64,000 nucleotides of DNA from Maylandia zebra (GCF_041146795.1 NC_135185.1:8109529-8173528); one strand, 5' to 3'. Positions 38,054-51,357 are shown, counted from the stretch's first letter. Program-made: numbers and translations. Notes: generated by a model not told the origin, from the letters alone.

Positions 38054-40559
38054 TAAAGGTTTTCTTTGTTTGTTGTTTTATGTATTGACCATGTGGGTGT
38101 AGTGTCGGTGTCACTTGTAGTGTAACACCAGTTGAAGAGCACAGGACGGTGTAGAAAAAGGTGCAGTTCCTTTAATGGCCTCTAGAGGCGAGCTCCAAAA
38201 GTGAATCAATCTCCTTTTTTTCATTTAAAAAAATTATTTTAACCTGATGTAAACAAAAACAAAACACAAAAAGATTTGGATCTTCAGAGGTAGTATCACT
38301 CTTTAAAGCAAACGTATGGTGGGTGAATTTCTTTTTAACAACTCATAAATGGACTGGTACTCAATATAGCGCCTTTCTACTCAGTTAAAAACTCAAAGAG
38401 TCGTTCACCAAATCACACACACATGCACCCGCAAACGCACACATTTGTTGTACAGGTAATTATTAAAATTAGAGGCCTGGCTGCTGTGATCAATAAGCTG
38501 CAGGTCGTCTGTTTGCTAGCATCACCTCTTCACGTGCTTTTGGTCTTGCAGAAATTAGTGAGCAAACTGCAGAGCAAGGAGTTGAGGGAGGTGGTTTGAA
38601 TGGCACCAATTCAATGGACATACCAGGCATCTGGAGGCATCTAGACATTAATCTCTTAAGCCGGTTTAAAAGGTTGTTTGGCGACAAGAAGCCAGGAGAT
38701 GCTGGCTGAAGTTGAAGCTGTCTAGGAGCTGCACAGAGTTTTCATTAACTCTGCCTTAACTAACTAACTGACTGCAGAAGTTGAGGATGATGATGTAAAG
38801 AAATTCCAAACTCTTAAACGTCCCAGAGAGGTTTCCCTCTGAGACTTCACTTTGTTTATGGTGATTACAACTGTTACAACAGTTTATAACCTCATCTGTG
38901 TTATTTTAATTGAAAAATATATTTCGATACAAAGTAAATATATTTAAGTTGAAAGTGTTCTGTTAATTCATTTCCTCTTTATCCCATTCCTACAGTCTCT
39001 AGCCCAACTTACATTTTACTAATCAATAAACCTCGGATGGGTTATTTTTTTTTATTTAACAATAAATCTTTGTTTGTTCCGCATCATTTTTGTGCTTTGT
39101 CTGTTTCCCTTTTCTGTTATGATGATAGCTGAGACTGTTTTGACTCTCAAGGTCATTCTGATCTTTGAGATTCATTTGCAAATGTTTTATAAGGCCTATA
39201 GTAGACGGTGTGCTGTAAAATACTTAATAAATATCCTGTAACCGCCTGAATTAGCCATGGATATAAATTTTGGTCACTGTTAAGTTATATGTGTGACGTA
39301 TGTTGAATCTAACATGAAAAAAAAATACAGAGAATGTCATATACACATTGCATTTGCAGAAATCCAAATGAAAAGAATAGAGATTTATAATACATTTAAA
39401 AAAAACATATAGATGTTAATAATTGCTGTATGTATTAAGATGCTTATGCAAAGTTTCATTCATATAAGCCTACCTGTTGACGAGGATATGGGTACATATG
39501 TACATACATAAGCTAAGATCATTATAGTAAGATTAATTTGAATGTACATCTATAAACTTTCTTACTCATTTACTTAGATTTTCTAAATGATACCATGAGA
39601 AATAAAGAGCTCCTAAATCCTTTTTGTACATTATTTAGAAATGGTTAATCCATCATTTACAAAGTATGAAAATGTTGTCATGTTATATATGAATTTATTA
39701 GGCCTGAATAAAGCGTTTAAAATGATATAAATGAGGTACAAGCCGTCCAAGAGGTTTGTGCTTCAGTTTTGATACGTTTTTGGCAAATTAAATTCTATTA
39801 TTTTACCGGTCTTTTACTGACTCTGACTGCTTTGTGTACTTTGAACAGCATGATATTGTGACAGTAGGATATTATAACCAGTTAATATTTTAATTTACTG
39901 TAAATGACAAAGGATCATGGGAAAAATGTTTGCGCAGAATGTTACAGTTTCTGAATACAGTAGATGATAACTCAGGACTCCACCAGTTCTTGAAGGACTG
40001 AGGAGAGCAACATTTTTTCCAAGGTGGCAATAAACTGGACAACTGAAACACGAATTGACTTTATGACTTTTTTTTTTCCATGTGGATGTTTTTCATCACT
40101 TTAACAGCTTGTACCTCACTTGTCCACCAGATGTCACCAGATGCCGTCCCTGGTTCTACCTGTGAGCCTGTGTGTGGTCTTGTTTGAAGTGCTCAGTCTG
40201 CCCTTGTGAAAAAACACTAAATAAGCCATTGTGTCCCCTGACTCTTTGCATACTGGAGCAGACAGGGAAGTGAGATGTAGTGTGCCTCTAGGTGGGCCGT
40301 CCACTCTAATTATTGCACTCTGTCTATCATGGCCCACATAATCTGCAAATCTGTCTTTGTTTGTCATTTCTCCATGGAGACAGCTGCTTTGATCTGCTGT
40401 TTAAAGTCCCTGTTGCTCAGCTCAAAGTCAGGCTACATGACAGAAACAAAAGACTACAGCCAAGGTGAGCCAACTATAAACTTTGAAGTTACGCGTCAAA
40501 CCACAACATTCATTTACAGTTTCCTTCTAACTGTAAACAAATGTTTATCCCATCACCAA

Positions 40560-41290
40560 AATTACAACATAAGAATGAAAGTAGTGCTTTCAGGTTAGAT
40601 CTGCACAACCCTTTCAATCAAAGGTTCCTGAGGGTCAGTCCTTGTTCATTAGTCTTCAACCTTTACATGCTCCTGCTTGTCAGTGTCATAAAGAATTCTA
40701 ATATATCCTACCGTTCTTATGCAGGTGATATTTCTATCATCTGTCTTTAAACTGCACTGAGCAACTCAGGAGTCATTCTGAACAGTGCTCAGAAAACAGT
40801 GGTTTGATAATCACATCAATAGTATTACATGAACTGCTTTCTGTCACTTAAAAATATATGTAAAGTTAGAAGACTCCTAACACAAAATGATTATAAAAAG
40901 GAATTGGTCGATACGTTCACATCAACCAGTTTACATTATTGCAATGCTGTATTTGCCTGATTATCCAAATTATCAATAGGACAACTTTAGCTCATTCAAA
41001 ATGCACCATCCTTACGGCCACACGGACATTTTACCATATTACTCAGCATTAAAGGGACTTCACTGGCTCCCAGTGTAATGTGGAATTACCCCTAAAATAT
41101 TTTTACTAGTTTATTGTAAAGAATTAGATTGAAGTGTGCTGAAGGTGCTTTCAGCTATCGTGGTTCTGTTCTTTGTAACAAGCTGCCTGCTGACCATCTG
41201 TGCATACACAAGAACAAACTAAAAACCTTTTTTATTTACACAGGCCCACAATCAATAGCTTTTTACATTTAATTTTTAATAAACTTGTAC
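40560..41290 (+). mobile_element. L2-like LINE reverse-transcriptase relic
   Basis: Frames read LVFNLYMLLLVSVI then NISYRSYAGD, the RT region before and at the catalytic YADD box, here changed to YAGD. Next come AFYHLKNI and TSTSLHYCNAVFA (40830-40960), then LIQNAPS and a degraded LKxLHWLPV block. Stops and frame shifts are frequent. The order matches fish L2/CR1-type ORF2 C-terminal halves. Confidence 0.75.
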
Positions 41291-41752
41291 TTTTTTCACT
41301 GCCTTTATGCATGAGGCAAGGGGCTATGACTTAAATCCAATCCACTGCTTTTGTGGCTATGCAGCATGTGTTGCCTGTTCACCCAATGAGCTAAACCAGC
41401 ACTTGCCCAGGTACTCTTCTGATACACTGAGCATATAGTTTGATTCAAGTATTTGGATAAAGACAACCATCTTCTCATTTTGGTTCTGTACACCACAATA
41501 TGTTCTGGTTCATTGTCTGTATTATGAAATGCCTCCCAATCAATCTGAGTGCATTTAGCTGGATTTAAGCAGACAGTATGTCTCTGAACACTTCAGAATT
41601 CATTCGGCTGCTTCTGTCCTGTGTGTGCTGTGCTGGCTTTTTTAGAGTTTTGTTTTTTGTTTTAGCCAATCTAGCCTTTCTATTCCTGAGGCTTATGAGT
41701 GGCTTCCACCTTGCAGTGAACCTTCTGTATTAACTTTCATGCAGTTTTCTCT

Positions 41753-42193
41753 TTATGATAGACTTGATGTAGATATGCCTACCTCCTGAAGAGTGCTGTT
41801 CACTTGGTTTGCTCCTGTGGAGGGATTTCTCTTCACCATGGAAATGATTCTGCGATTATCCACCGGTGTTGCCTTCCATGGATGTCCAGGTCTTTTTGCA
41901 TTGCTGAGTTCACTGACTTCTTTTTTCTTTGTTTTCTCAGGATGTCTTGATGCATGCTTAACCATCCAGGTAAGTAAATCCCAAAAGGTTGATTCAGTTC
42001 ATCTGACAGCAGCATTTTCAGTGGGAAAACGCTCCCACTGAACAGAATCAACCTTTTGGCTCTTTCTCGGGATGCACCAAAATGTAGATTTTGCCACTCC
42101 TAATATTGTAGCATTTTCTTGGATGGGTTTTTTCTGTCTTCGCAGCTTAAGGATGGTTTGTTTCACTTGCAAAGAGAACTCATTTGACCGCAT
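41753..42193 (-). pseudogene. Tc1/mariner transposase N-terminal relic
   Basis: From the ATG at 42193 the minus strand reads MRSNEFSLQVKQTILKLR, then LGVAKSTFW, the paired-like helix-turn-helix start of fish Tc1 transposases. After an inserted palindrome (41981-42059) it resumes with ELSNAKRPGHPWK and VKRNPSTGANQV up to LQEVGIS. Frame and continuity are broken. No DDE catalytic part was recognised. Confidence 0.65.
41981..42059. repeat. 79-bp palindromic insert in the Tc1 relic
   Basis: Outer arms CCAAAAGGTTGATTC (41981-41995) and GAATCAACCTTTTGG (42045-42059) are perfect over 15 nt. An inner hairpin pairs CAGTGGGA (42019-42026) with TCCCACTG (42033-42040). It interrupts Tc1 coding sequence, so it may be a tiny foldback element. 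Confidence 0.65.
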
Positions 42194-42599
42194 GTTGTCT
42201 GTTCACATCAAAATCTTCTAAATGGAAGATTTTAATGATCAAGCTGACGCTTTTGGTATTGCATGGTGGATCAAGATCTGACTGTACTTTTCTTGTTTCA
42301 TATTTCCTTAAATTTTTAACAGGATCCACTGACTTAAGTGAAGCTCCAAACCATGACAGAGCCTCAACCATGCTTTATAGATAGATGTAGACACTCACTT
42401 TTGTTCTTCATTCCTAATTTCCTCTATGCCTGGTGACAGTAATCTAATTTGCTAATGCCAGTCACATATTCAATCAGCTTATGTGATTCTTTTTCAGACA
42501 ATTTCATACAAATTTAGATTCTTCACTACGTGAGACCTGTTGTCACCTGCTGTCATTTCTTGTGTATCTTCCCACACCAGTCTTTTTTCTCCGTTTCCC

Positions 42600-42840
42600 T
42601 TAATAATGGCTTCTTGAGAGCCACTTTTCTACTGACAGCATTTCTGACAAGGCTCCAGTGAATAGTAGATGGTTTAACTCAGGTCCTGTGTCAGGTCTTT
42701 GCTGGATTTTTCCTTTCTTAAGAGTGTGACTTTTAGATATTTTTAATGATTGTTTTTTAGGCCTGCCACTTCTTCTTTTGTCTTCCACTGGTACAATTTC
42801 CTCCAGTTTCCACTGCACAGCATGCTGAGATCAAACTGTT
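42600..42840 (-). pseudogene. Second Tc1-like transposase relic
   Basis: The minus strand reads DKRRSGRPKKQS then LKKGKIQQRPDTGPELN and VEKWLSRS, resembling the linker after the helix-turn-helix of a different fish Tc1 family. A related piece may lie at about 42250-42390. Truncated at both ends. Confidence 0.5.
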
Positions 42841-43069
42841 TTATCTTTGGCATTTTTCATGGTTTCACCTAAACAATTGGGAACAAATAGCTTGTTTTTG
42901 TGACAGGCTGAAAATGACTAAAGATGCCTGAAGATGCAATTTTAAATGGGTTCTTTGCTCAGTTATGTGTCTACACAACATTGGTTTATGCCTTAAGTTA
43001 GGTGTCTTAATCCTTGAATGATTCATAGTTCAATGTCAAACAGACTACAAAACAAAAATCTATTCAATT

Positions 43070-43140
43070 TAATTTCTATAGCATCAAATCACAACAAGGT
43101 TGCCTGAAGGTGGTTTATATTGTAAGGTAAAGACCCTAAA
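43070..43140 (-). repeat. LINE tail fragment
   Basis: TTCAATTTAATTTCTATAGC followed by ATCACAACAAGG resembles the inverted 3' tail of the fish LINE seen at 10250-10313. Confidence 0.4.
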
Positions 43141-44639
43141 GACCCTATTACTGGTTGGGGGTCAGTGGAGGAAGACAGGAGTTTTCTGATTTCTACCATT
43201 CATTAGATCTTTATTGTCAGCCAGACAGTGACCTGAACAGTCGGGTTTGAATATGCAGGCTTGTCATCATTTCCTATAAAAGGCCTGAGTGTAGGGGGGG
43301 TGGAGGAAGTGTGGCAGTACCATAAGCAAACAGAGAATGTGAAGAGAGGAAATGGCTTGTCCCTATAATCACAGCCCAGGAGCAGCAGTGCATTGAGCTC
43401 ACAGCGCCAGGGTGCTTGGCCTCTCTCTGTCTTCTTTCAATGCTGCAAAACCCTGCAAGAAGTGCTTTATAGACAAGCTCTGACACCCACAGGAAGTGTA
43501 AACAGAGGTCAAGTGTTAAAGTCCAACCCGCCAATTCTCACCTCCGTTAAAGATAGAGGGGGTCCCTCAAAGCACCTGGGAAGAGCCCACCCTCTTAAAC
43601 ACTGGAAAGACTGGTTTTAAAAAGAAGCCTTATGACTCAGTGAAGATCTCAAAAGTCTACAATTTATGCATTTATCAAAAGACTAATGGGGATGCTAATT
43701 TGACTAGAGAGACAAGAAAAGTTTGTTATTAAATGTGGTATCTATGTCTGACCAAACTTTTCTCAAAAAGGTTATGATGATGCCACCTATAAGGCCTTTC
43801 ACCAATCAGTGTGTTTCAGATCTCTGCCTTCACTTATTAATAAAAGAAATGCATGCTCTACTGGGTTGAGATCAGGTGACTGACTTGGCCATTAAATTAG
43901 CTGGTTGCTAGATGGGAACGCACCGTTAATCTTATTACATTTTAAAGACAGACACAGCAAAATTTTTGTATCACAGTTAAAACATGAAGCTCTCAGAGGC
44001 CATAAAGGCAGTTCACTCTCTGGGGCGGATTTAGTTTTAAGCAAATAATATTATATATGATATTTAAAATCACCATATACCATTTTTCTAAATTTTGCCA
44101 ATACAAACAAAGGCAGCAGATTTTTAAGGAAGTTTTTGTTTTTGTGGAAGTTTAACATTTTGAGGTCAAACATGACAAAACATTTTAAATCTTCATCCAG
44201 TAATTTCTATGTGTTGACAATACGCAGTACACTTGTAAGCCAAATTTTAATGGATTGTGAACAGGACCCCACTTTGCACCCCCATGAAGTTTAATCAAAT
44301 GTCATTAAAAAATTGAACGATCATGTTTACAAACAGAATGATGACACACCTGCACGCAAATGCTAATGAAAACATAATCTCCTTGTCAGAGGTAATGCTG
44401 GCATCGGGAATTACAGTCAGTCCCCCATTTTCAGAGGCTTGAGATGAATTTGAAAGTTGACAAACAGTTTCATGGCTGTGTGAGACCTGTTCCCTTGTTA
44501 TTACATGGCAAATGATGCAAACATAATATCAAAATTCAAGGTGTTGATTTTGCATTTTGCAGCTTTTGGTTGTAATTTTTACTACAGGGCACAAATAGGC
44601 AATTTAAAGCCATCACATACAGAAAAAACGTTAGGAGTG

Positions 44640-44830
44640 GACAAATCAGCAATCTGGTAAATTCTTAAAAGAATGAATGACCATCTCAGAAACACCAAAG
44701 GCTTGAAAGATCGTGAAAAACAACTAAAGTGCATGATGACAGAATCATTTTCATCCTAAAGAAAAAGAACTTCACAAGATCTAATCAGGTCTCTGAAAAT
44801 GGAGACTGTTATGAGATAATAATAAAATGC
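44640..44830 (+). pseudogene. Possible Tc1-like transposase fragment
   Basis: One frame gives NDHLRNTKGLKDREKQLKC followed by a MMTES-type segment, which I recall from teleost Tc1 families. Very short and broken. Confidence 0.4.
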
Positions 44831-46003
44831 AAAGATTGGTGACAGTACTTGGAACCATCAGGCAAGAGATTTAAAAAAACGCTCTTCCTCCTTCCATCTC
44901 CTCATCTCATCCATCACTCTCCACTTGCTGTCCATCTGAGAACAAGGCACAGTTTGCTATTGCATTAAACTGTTATTCAGTTATCCACACTTAACAACTC
45001 TTGCACCTAATCCATGATAAAGTAATGATAGAAAAATGTTATAGAACCAAAATATTGTGTTTATTATTGTTTTTATACTTGAATACCTCTGCAATGCAAC
45101 AACTGGTACATGTGTTATTGTGACCTGTGCTCTTTGTAGCCCAGCTGGTGAGGGATCCACTGCTTTTAGCCTCACACAGCTCCTTTGGTGACCGTTTCCT
45201 CCTCGTGTCCTTACAGAGCATGTCTGGACAATGTTATACCATGAGTAATAATTAGAAAAAATGCACACATGTGCATGTTTTCAGGGGATAAATGTAGGCA
45301 CGGGAGAATAATTGGGTAACAATTGTCAGCATTAAAGTAAGTGATGAGTAAATTAGACTGCAACATTTTTAATTGACCAATGTTTTAATTAACGTCGACT
45401 TTTGAACAGAATAAACTGAATGTTAAACAAATAATAAATTATAATATTAAAAAGCAAAAGAACAAATTGTCTTGAACTAACTAATCCAACCCTTAATTTT
45501 AAATAAATTGAGATAATCAAAGCCTCTGAAATTAATTCAATTTTTTTTGTACTTTTCTTTTTATTTATTTATTACTTCTGAAATCTTTTTTGGAAACTAG
45601 CGCCACTTGAAAAACACAGTATCTGGAGGACTTTACAGCCCATTTCCCCCAAAAAATGCAATCACATTGTTTATACATGAAATATACTTATAGTATAATT
45701 TGTTTTTCCTATTAAAGCACTAGCTGTTACCTCTTGTCTGTGCCTACTGGTAAGCATTTTTAGGTACTGAAAGTAACCGGTAATATGAAGCACTACCAAA
45801 GCTTGTCGCTTACAATGGCTGCACATATATTTGACCACATCAGTGTGCCAGAACCATGCATGATGGAAATCAGTTCTAATAGACCAGGCAGATTTGCACC
45901 CACAATTATCTGCACAGGCTACACGTACAGCAAGTGTCTCAGTTCATGGTGCAATTTTTTTTACATTGTATGCAACAATAAATACTTTATAAGGTCAGCA
46001 GCT

Positions 46004-46021
46004 GCAGCAGCAGCAGCAGCA
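46004..46021. repeat. (CAG)n tract
   Basis: About six units in intergenic sequence. Confidence 0.8.
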
Positions 46022-47048
46022 TGAATTCCTGTAAGTAAGGGAAAATGTGCACAGCTGGAATACATGGTTGAAGCGTAATGTTGGGCTACACCTTGCTATT
46101 ATGTTTGCTAGGTTTAGCTTGTTAGCTTGCTGAATTTACACTGAATTGTGTTCTAAACACAAGTTTTGCTAATGGGACTTTCATTTCTGTAGGTCATTAT
46201 GTGGTCAGAAAGTAAATTAGGAACAAAATTACGTTTTGTTAAATGTAATCTGGGGTCAGATGATTAGCTGTTAGATCATGAAACTTATCAGAAATCCATA
46301 GAACGGGACATCAATTTAATGGCAAGCAGCATCTTTTAAAAAACGATCCACTAAAACCACAAATGTCCACCTTATAGCGGTCCTAAAGGAAAGACACTGG
46401 GGGTTTGTTGACTGAGGACAGAACTATATAATATATATATATTTCTGTAGCTGACAGATATGATAGCTAAGCTGCTAGCATGGCTGAAAAGGCTATCCTA
46501 TCTAAATATTGAAATGCTGTTTTTATTGTGTCTCACCATCACCACTTTTCTCTATCAAATGACTTATTGAAATCCTTATTTTTTAAAAGTTACCGAGGGA
46601 ATTGGCTCTTTATTTTGGATTTTGCTCTGCTGAAATCAGCGATTAACAGACTCTTTCTTTGGCCCAGTAGTGGCTTGTCTGTGTCTGACAGCTTGAATAC
46701 ACTGATGCTGCGGTGCCTGTAAAGCCAGTGAACAGAAACTCCTCAGCAAGAAAGTTAATCCTTCATTAAGTTGACAGTATAGACGATTATTTAAGTGAAT
46801 GGTGGCAGAAAGCAGCTCATGCAGTCAGTTCACAGCTCCGGTGTCGACACTGAAGGACAGAGCTGCAGTGAGGCTGTTTCTGCCGCCACACATATAAATG
46901 GAAAACACACAGAATATACATAGTCACATGCAAAAGAAGCTATTTCCAATACTGTAATTACTTTGTTCATTAGAGGAATACAAAACATCGCTTTTATACC
47001 GATTTTTATTTCTCTCCAGCTCTTTTAATGAGATCAGGTCTTATAGAG

Positions 47049-47344
47049 CAGCGGTCTCCAACCTTTTTTGCGCCACGGACCGGTTTATGCCCGACAATAT
47101 TTTCATGGACCGGATAAATACAATAAAATAAAACTAGTACCTGTACCGAAAAAAAGAAAATTTATTCATAACACACGTGAAAAGACCCAGGAAAAACGAG
47201 TTAACGATAAAAATGATAACAAAATAACGCTGAAAACCGATAAAAACCCTGAAAACTATACATTTCACACCTGAGCCTCAACTCTCGCGGCCTGGTACCA
47301 AACGACTCACGGACCGGTACCGGTCCGAGGGTTGGGGACCGCTG
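47049..47344. mobile_element. Short non-autonomous hAT (296 bp)
   Basis: Inverted ends CAGCGGTCTCCAACC / GGTTGGGGACCGCTG are flanked by a perfect 8-bp duplication TTATAGAG (47041-47048 and 47345-47352). The first 65 bp recur almost unchanged at 3755-3819 in reverse orientation. Confidence 0.92.
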
Positions 47345-47633
47345 TTATAGAGCAAAATTAAACACATGTATGTTCACATACATTCTAGACAGCCAGTTTA
47401 TAACTGCTTTTAAATGACCTGCTGTATGATTACAGGTAAATATATTCAAGTTAATGATTTGGGCTAGTAAAACGCCAAAAGAACCAAATATATATAAGAA
47501 AGTTTCCCCAGGGCTAATCATAAATGTTATTTATATGTGATTGAAAGATTTTTATCTGAAACTAATGGTTGATGACACGGGTATAAAGTCTTTTACATTC
47601 AAAGACTCATTTGCAATTTAATAGCCTGTGACA

Positions 47634-47654
47634 CCCCCCCCCCCCCCCCCCCCC
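47634..47654. repeat. 21-nt poly(C) run
   Basis: Uninterrupted C run in gene-free sequence; length may be affected by sequencing error. Confidence 0.9.
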
Positions 47655-48322
47655 AGACTTATCATGAAAGTCTTGAGACATGTTGTGACAAGATCTGACT
47701 TATTTCTAAAGAAATATAGAACAATTATTAAGCTATCGACAGTATTTATTAGAAGTCACCATACAGAGACAGAGAATGATATGCACTGGTGTTTTGTTGT
47801 TTTTTGTTAATATATCTCAATATTTCTGTGTCCTGCCTCTTCACACTTCCTTAAACAGTAACCCAGGGGGTTCAAGCACTGAAGCTGATTTTAAAGCTGT
47901 CCACTTCTAGCAGGTCAACTCGCTTTTTTAAGAAATTTAAAAAAAAAACACTTAGAAAGTAACAATTTTGAAAAACAGTCTCATGTTATGGTTTCATCTT
48001 TAGGGCGTGTGAGGTTCTTCATTGACCAACTACAGTCACAGCCCACAGCAGTCCCTGAATGTGTATTGGAGTCAGACGGCATACCTGCCCATTCACTGGA
48101 CTCTCATTCATAGTCAAGTTGAGGGCCAGAGCCCAGCAGGCCCCTGTAATACCTAATGACTCCCAGTGGCAAAGTGATAGAAACAAGTCGTTCTTGATCG
48201 TTTAGTAAGTAGCTTCATAAAGTCATTAGTGGGGAATGTGTGGAGACAGGAAAGACTGAGATTACAGTGTATGTTAAATATGTCGAGCAGGTGAGAAAAA
48301 GATCCCTTTCAGTGCAGTGGTA

Positions 48323-48342
48323 ATGATGATGATGATGATGAT
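48323..48342. repeat. (ATG)n tract
   Basis: About seven GAT/ATG units. Confidence 0.85.
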
Positions 48343-49019
48343 AGTGTTTCTCTTTGCTTTTGTCTCATTCAGCTGCATGTGCACAGAGCTAAACAGAGTT
48401 GTATAGCTCTCACTCCTCTGTCATGTGCCCATGAGCTGGAGTAATATTTCTGACATCCATTGTTTTAAAATGACGGCTTTGATCCTGAAAACCTCGCAGT
48501 AACTTGTAACTGAAAGTAAAACAGGAAATCAGAAGCATGTAGGCAAGAGTAGGCTTACATCTCCAGTTGCCGTGTTTTGTTGGAACTTTTAATTGATTGT
48601 TTTATTTTATTTCATGCTACTTAAACTGTAGGCGAATTACCTTTCATACAAGTATTTATTACACAACTTGATTGTATACCAAATGTGAGAATGTGAGGTT
48701 CATTTCTGCTGACAGCTCTTGTGTTTTTTTATTTTTTGATTAAAAACAGCACCTTTATTGTCTATGTTTGTGACTGCTCCTTGGGTAAACTTTCACAACT
48801 GACTGAATCGCAAATAAAATGAGAATCTAAATGCCACCCATCATTGACAGACTACTGTGATTTTTTTCTCCCTGTAGAAGCGAAGGCTTGCATGCTTGTT
48901 GGTTGTATTAACATAACATTAATGGCATCTGTCAGAGCAGCTAATGGATCTCTCATATTCCACAAACTGCCTTTAAAACTCTGATGTATGAAAATGTTTC
49001 ACTTTCTATGAAATTTTAA

Positions 49020-49100
49020 GATTGTGTGTGAATGTGTGTGTGAATGGGTGGATGACTGGATGTGTAAAGCGCTATACAAATACAGGCCATTTACCATTTA
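49020..49100 (+). repeat. Dispersed retroelement tail
   Basis: GTGAATGGGTGGATGACTGG followed by GTAAAGCGCTATACAAATAC is a tail commonly seen on dispersed fish retro-repeats. Only the end is present. Confidence 0.5.
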
Positions 49101-51203
49101 TGCATCATGTTAATTAGATGGAGTTTTGGTTGTTCACCAAGTGTGTGTGGAGGGTTGATTTTACTGTATGACCCCTTTATCTTGGTAGAGTTTTGCATCA
49201 CTCACAGAAGTAAAACAAATACCAAGAGGCGAGAGAAACATGAGCCATCACTACATGCAGCCAGATGCTGAATGACTAAGTGATGCTGATGAGTTTCAAG
49301 CTTCTGCTGAGAGCCTCATTTGGGAAGGGTGGCCCACGGAGCTATTAGAGAGCAGCCCTTAGTTGTCTTTCTTCTCTCGAGCCATGACTATGAAAAGGGA
49401 ACTCCCCTGGACAAAGGCGCGTGTATTCCCTGTCTGGCTCCAATACACAAGCATGCTCTGTGACTACCTTGACCCAGAGAGGGTTTTTATTTCAGGTTAA
49501 CTCTCAATATAAAGAAAAAGAGTGTTGTTGAAGATGAAGTAATGTTATTAGATTAAATATTTACAGCTGAAATATTGGAGGATTTGGCTGAAAATGAAAA
49601 CGAAATATATTAAACATAGTTCAGACTTAAAATGGAATTTATTCAATTCTCTTTTTTAGCCTAAATTGTCCAGAAAATGCAGGAAATGTCCATCACCAGT
49701 CCCCACAGCTCAATGTGAATCCATCAAAGAATGTATTTATGTTCTATATTCCACTTTTGTCCATCTTAACAGAAAAGAATCCTTGAAATATACAAATTAA
49801 CATATTATAACATAACTTTTGGATCTAAATGTCTCTTATATAGACCTAGACTATTTTTGTATTTGCTTATTAATTGTCTTGGCCTCACAGGAAGAATGTG
49901 AAGTTAATAATTTATGTATTTTCCCTTCTTTTGATAATTTTTTGACACTACAATAGTCCTTTTCTCTGCGTCAGAAAATAAGGCCTTAGTCGACAAATAA
50001 TTTCCAACGCTGTTTTAACTCTGAAATGGCTTACATTTGCGCACCAACTTAAAGCTTTTCCTTTTCAAGACTAAATGTGAATTAAAGGACTCGTCGGGGC
50101 AGAGGTTTTCCGCAGTACACGCCAGTAAACACCGGTCATGGGGTGGGTGGTCCGGTCGTATAGGCATCAGAAGAAGGATCCTTTATTGTTCAGGCCGACT
50201 CGAGAAAGTCTGTGTTTGCCCTCTTCATTAGACATTCTAGTGTCAGCCAAAGAGAATAAACAGATCGAACGGAGGTCAAAGGGAATGAGCGTTTCGCTTC
50301 GGTGTTTAAATGTGTTTTAACAGTTACTTAAGGCTCGGGAGGCGCTCTCTGCCACGTCCAAATGATGGAAATGAGCCTGGAAAGTTTGCAGAGCTGGCAA
50401 TAATCCGGGTTGAAAGAGAGGAAGTTTTTTTGTCCTAGAGTTAGTGTAAAATCACCCCCTTAAACAAAAAAGAAAGAAAAAACCTAACAAGTTTTTTTTT
50501 AAATAAAATAAAATAAAATAAATGTATGCAAAATAGCTGTGCAGTGATAATACTCCACATTTAGTATTTTTAGACCATAAACCAACCCGACCTCAGATTT
50601 AGGGCTCAGATTCAGAGCAACTTTAGATTGTTTGAGGAATCAACCAAAGCCTTGCCTTCTCTGAGGAGCTAAAGGACGGGACAGATCAGCATGTGGATTA
50701 ACGGAGTAATTGAGATTAGCGGAGTTGCAGTTTGGTAAAACCTGCAGCGCTGCGCTCACCCGCTGAATTTGACGCCTCAATTACGCAGGGCTGTTATTCA
50801 GTTTCAAGAACCACACCGTTGCTGCTAAAATAAACACTTTGGGAATAGAGTGCATTCGTTTTATACAGGAAACGCATCACAAACTGTTAACACACAGATG
50901 CAGTGCTTGATTTACAACTGCAAACACGTATCTTAGCGTGGAATTCAGAATACAGGATACAAAAACAGAAAGCAACACAACATTCCCTTTCTCTGTAGCT
51001 TAAAGAAGGTTTCCAATTATCAAGTGCTTAAAGCATCTGTCGACCAGCCTGAACTTAAAGGACACAAAAATAAGATGATTTGGTAACATCAAGGCTTTCC
51101 CAGCGGTAATGATTACATTTGGACTTAAGATCCATGCAAGAATTTGTACTCTAGCAAATCTCTTGAGTCCCAGCCCCCCCAGCCCTCTTCAAAAGGCTGC
51201 TCA

Positions 51204-51309
51204 TTCAAAGGGTTAGGATGTTTGACAATCCCAGCTTGTATTACTCCAGCAATTAATTGGATACCTTGTCGGGATGTTCGCCTCTCATCTGCTACTTAGA
51301 AAGACAAAG
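51204..51309 (+). promoter_or_regulatory. Candidate proximal enhancer of noto (TCF, Fox and homeodomain motifs)
   Basis: Within about 150 bp upstream of the TATA box lie TTCAAAG (51204-51210) and CAAAG (51305-51309), which fit TCF/LEF half sites; TGTTTGAC (51219-51226), which fits a forkhead site; and the perfect palindrome CAATTAATTG (51250-51259), a classic dimeric homeodomain site. Wnt, Foxa2 and homeobox inputs are known for organizer and notochord genes. Short motifs occur by chance, so function is inference. Confidence 0.4.
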
Positions 51310-51350
51310 GGCTGGCGGGGGGCTGTTGACACCTCCGTGCGCCTCTGGAC

Positions 51351-51357
51351 TATAAAT
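51351..51357 (+). promoter_or_regulatory. noto: TATA box of noto
   Basis: TATAAAT in a GC-rich local context, 106 bp before the noto ATG. A start of transcription about 30 bp downstream would give a 5' leader of roughly 80 nt. Inferred from position and motif only. Confidence 0.7.

Larger units (their letters stand above)
36261..40559. other. Gene-free stretch with minor repeats
   Basis: Very AT-rich between 38.9 and 39.9 kb. No coding exon recognised besides the listed repeats. Confidence 0.5.
44831..51200. other. Upstream region of noto
   Basis: Contains one complete short hAT, microsatellites and a retro-tail, otherwise unique-looking sequence. From about 50.0 kb to the noto promoter repeats are absent and GC is higher, where noto regulatory DNA could lie. 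Confidence 0.45.
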
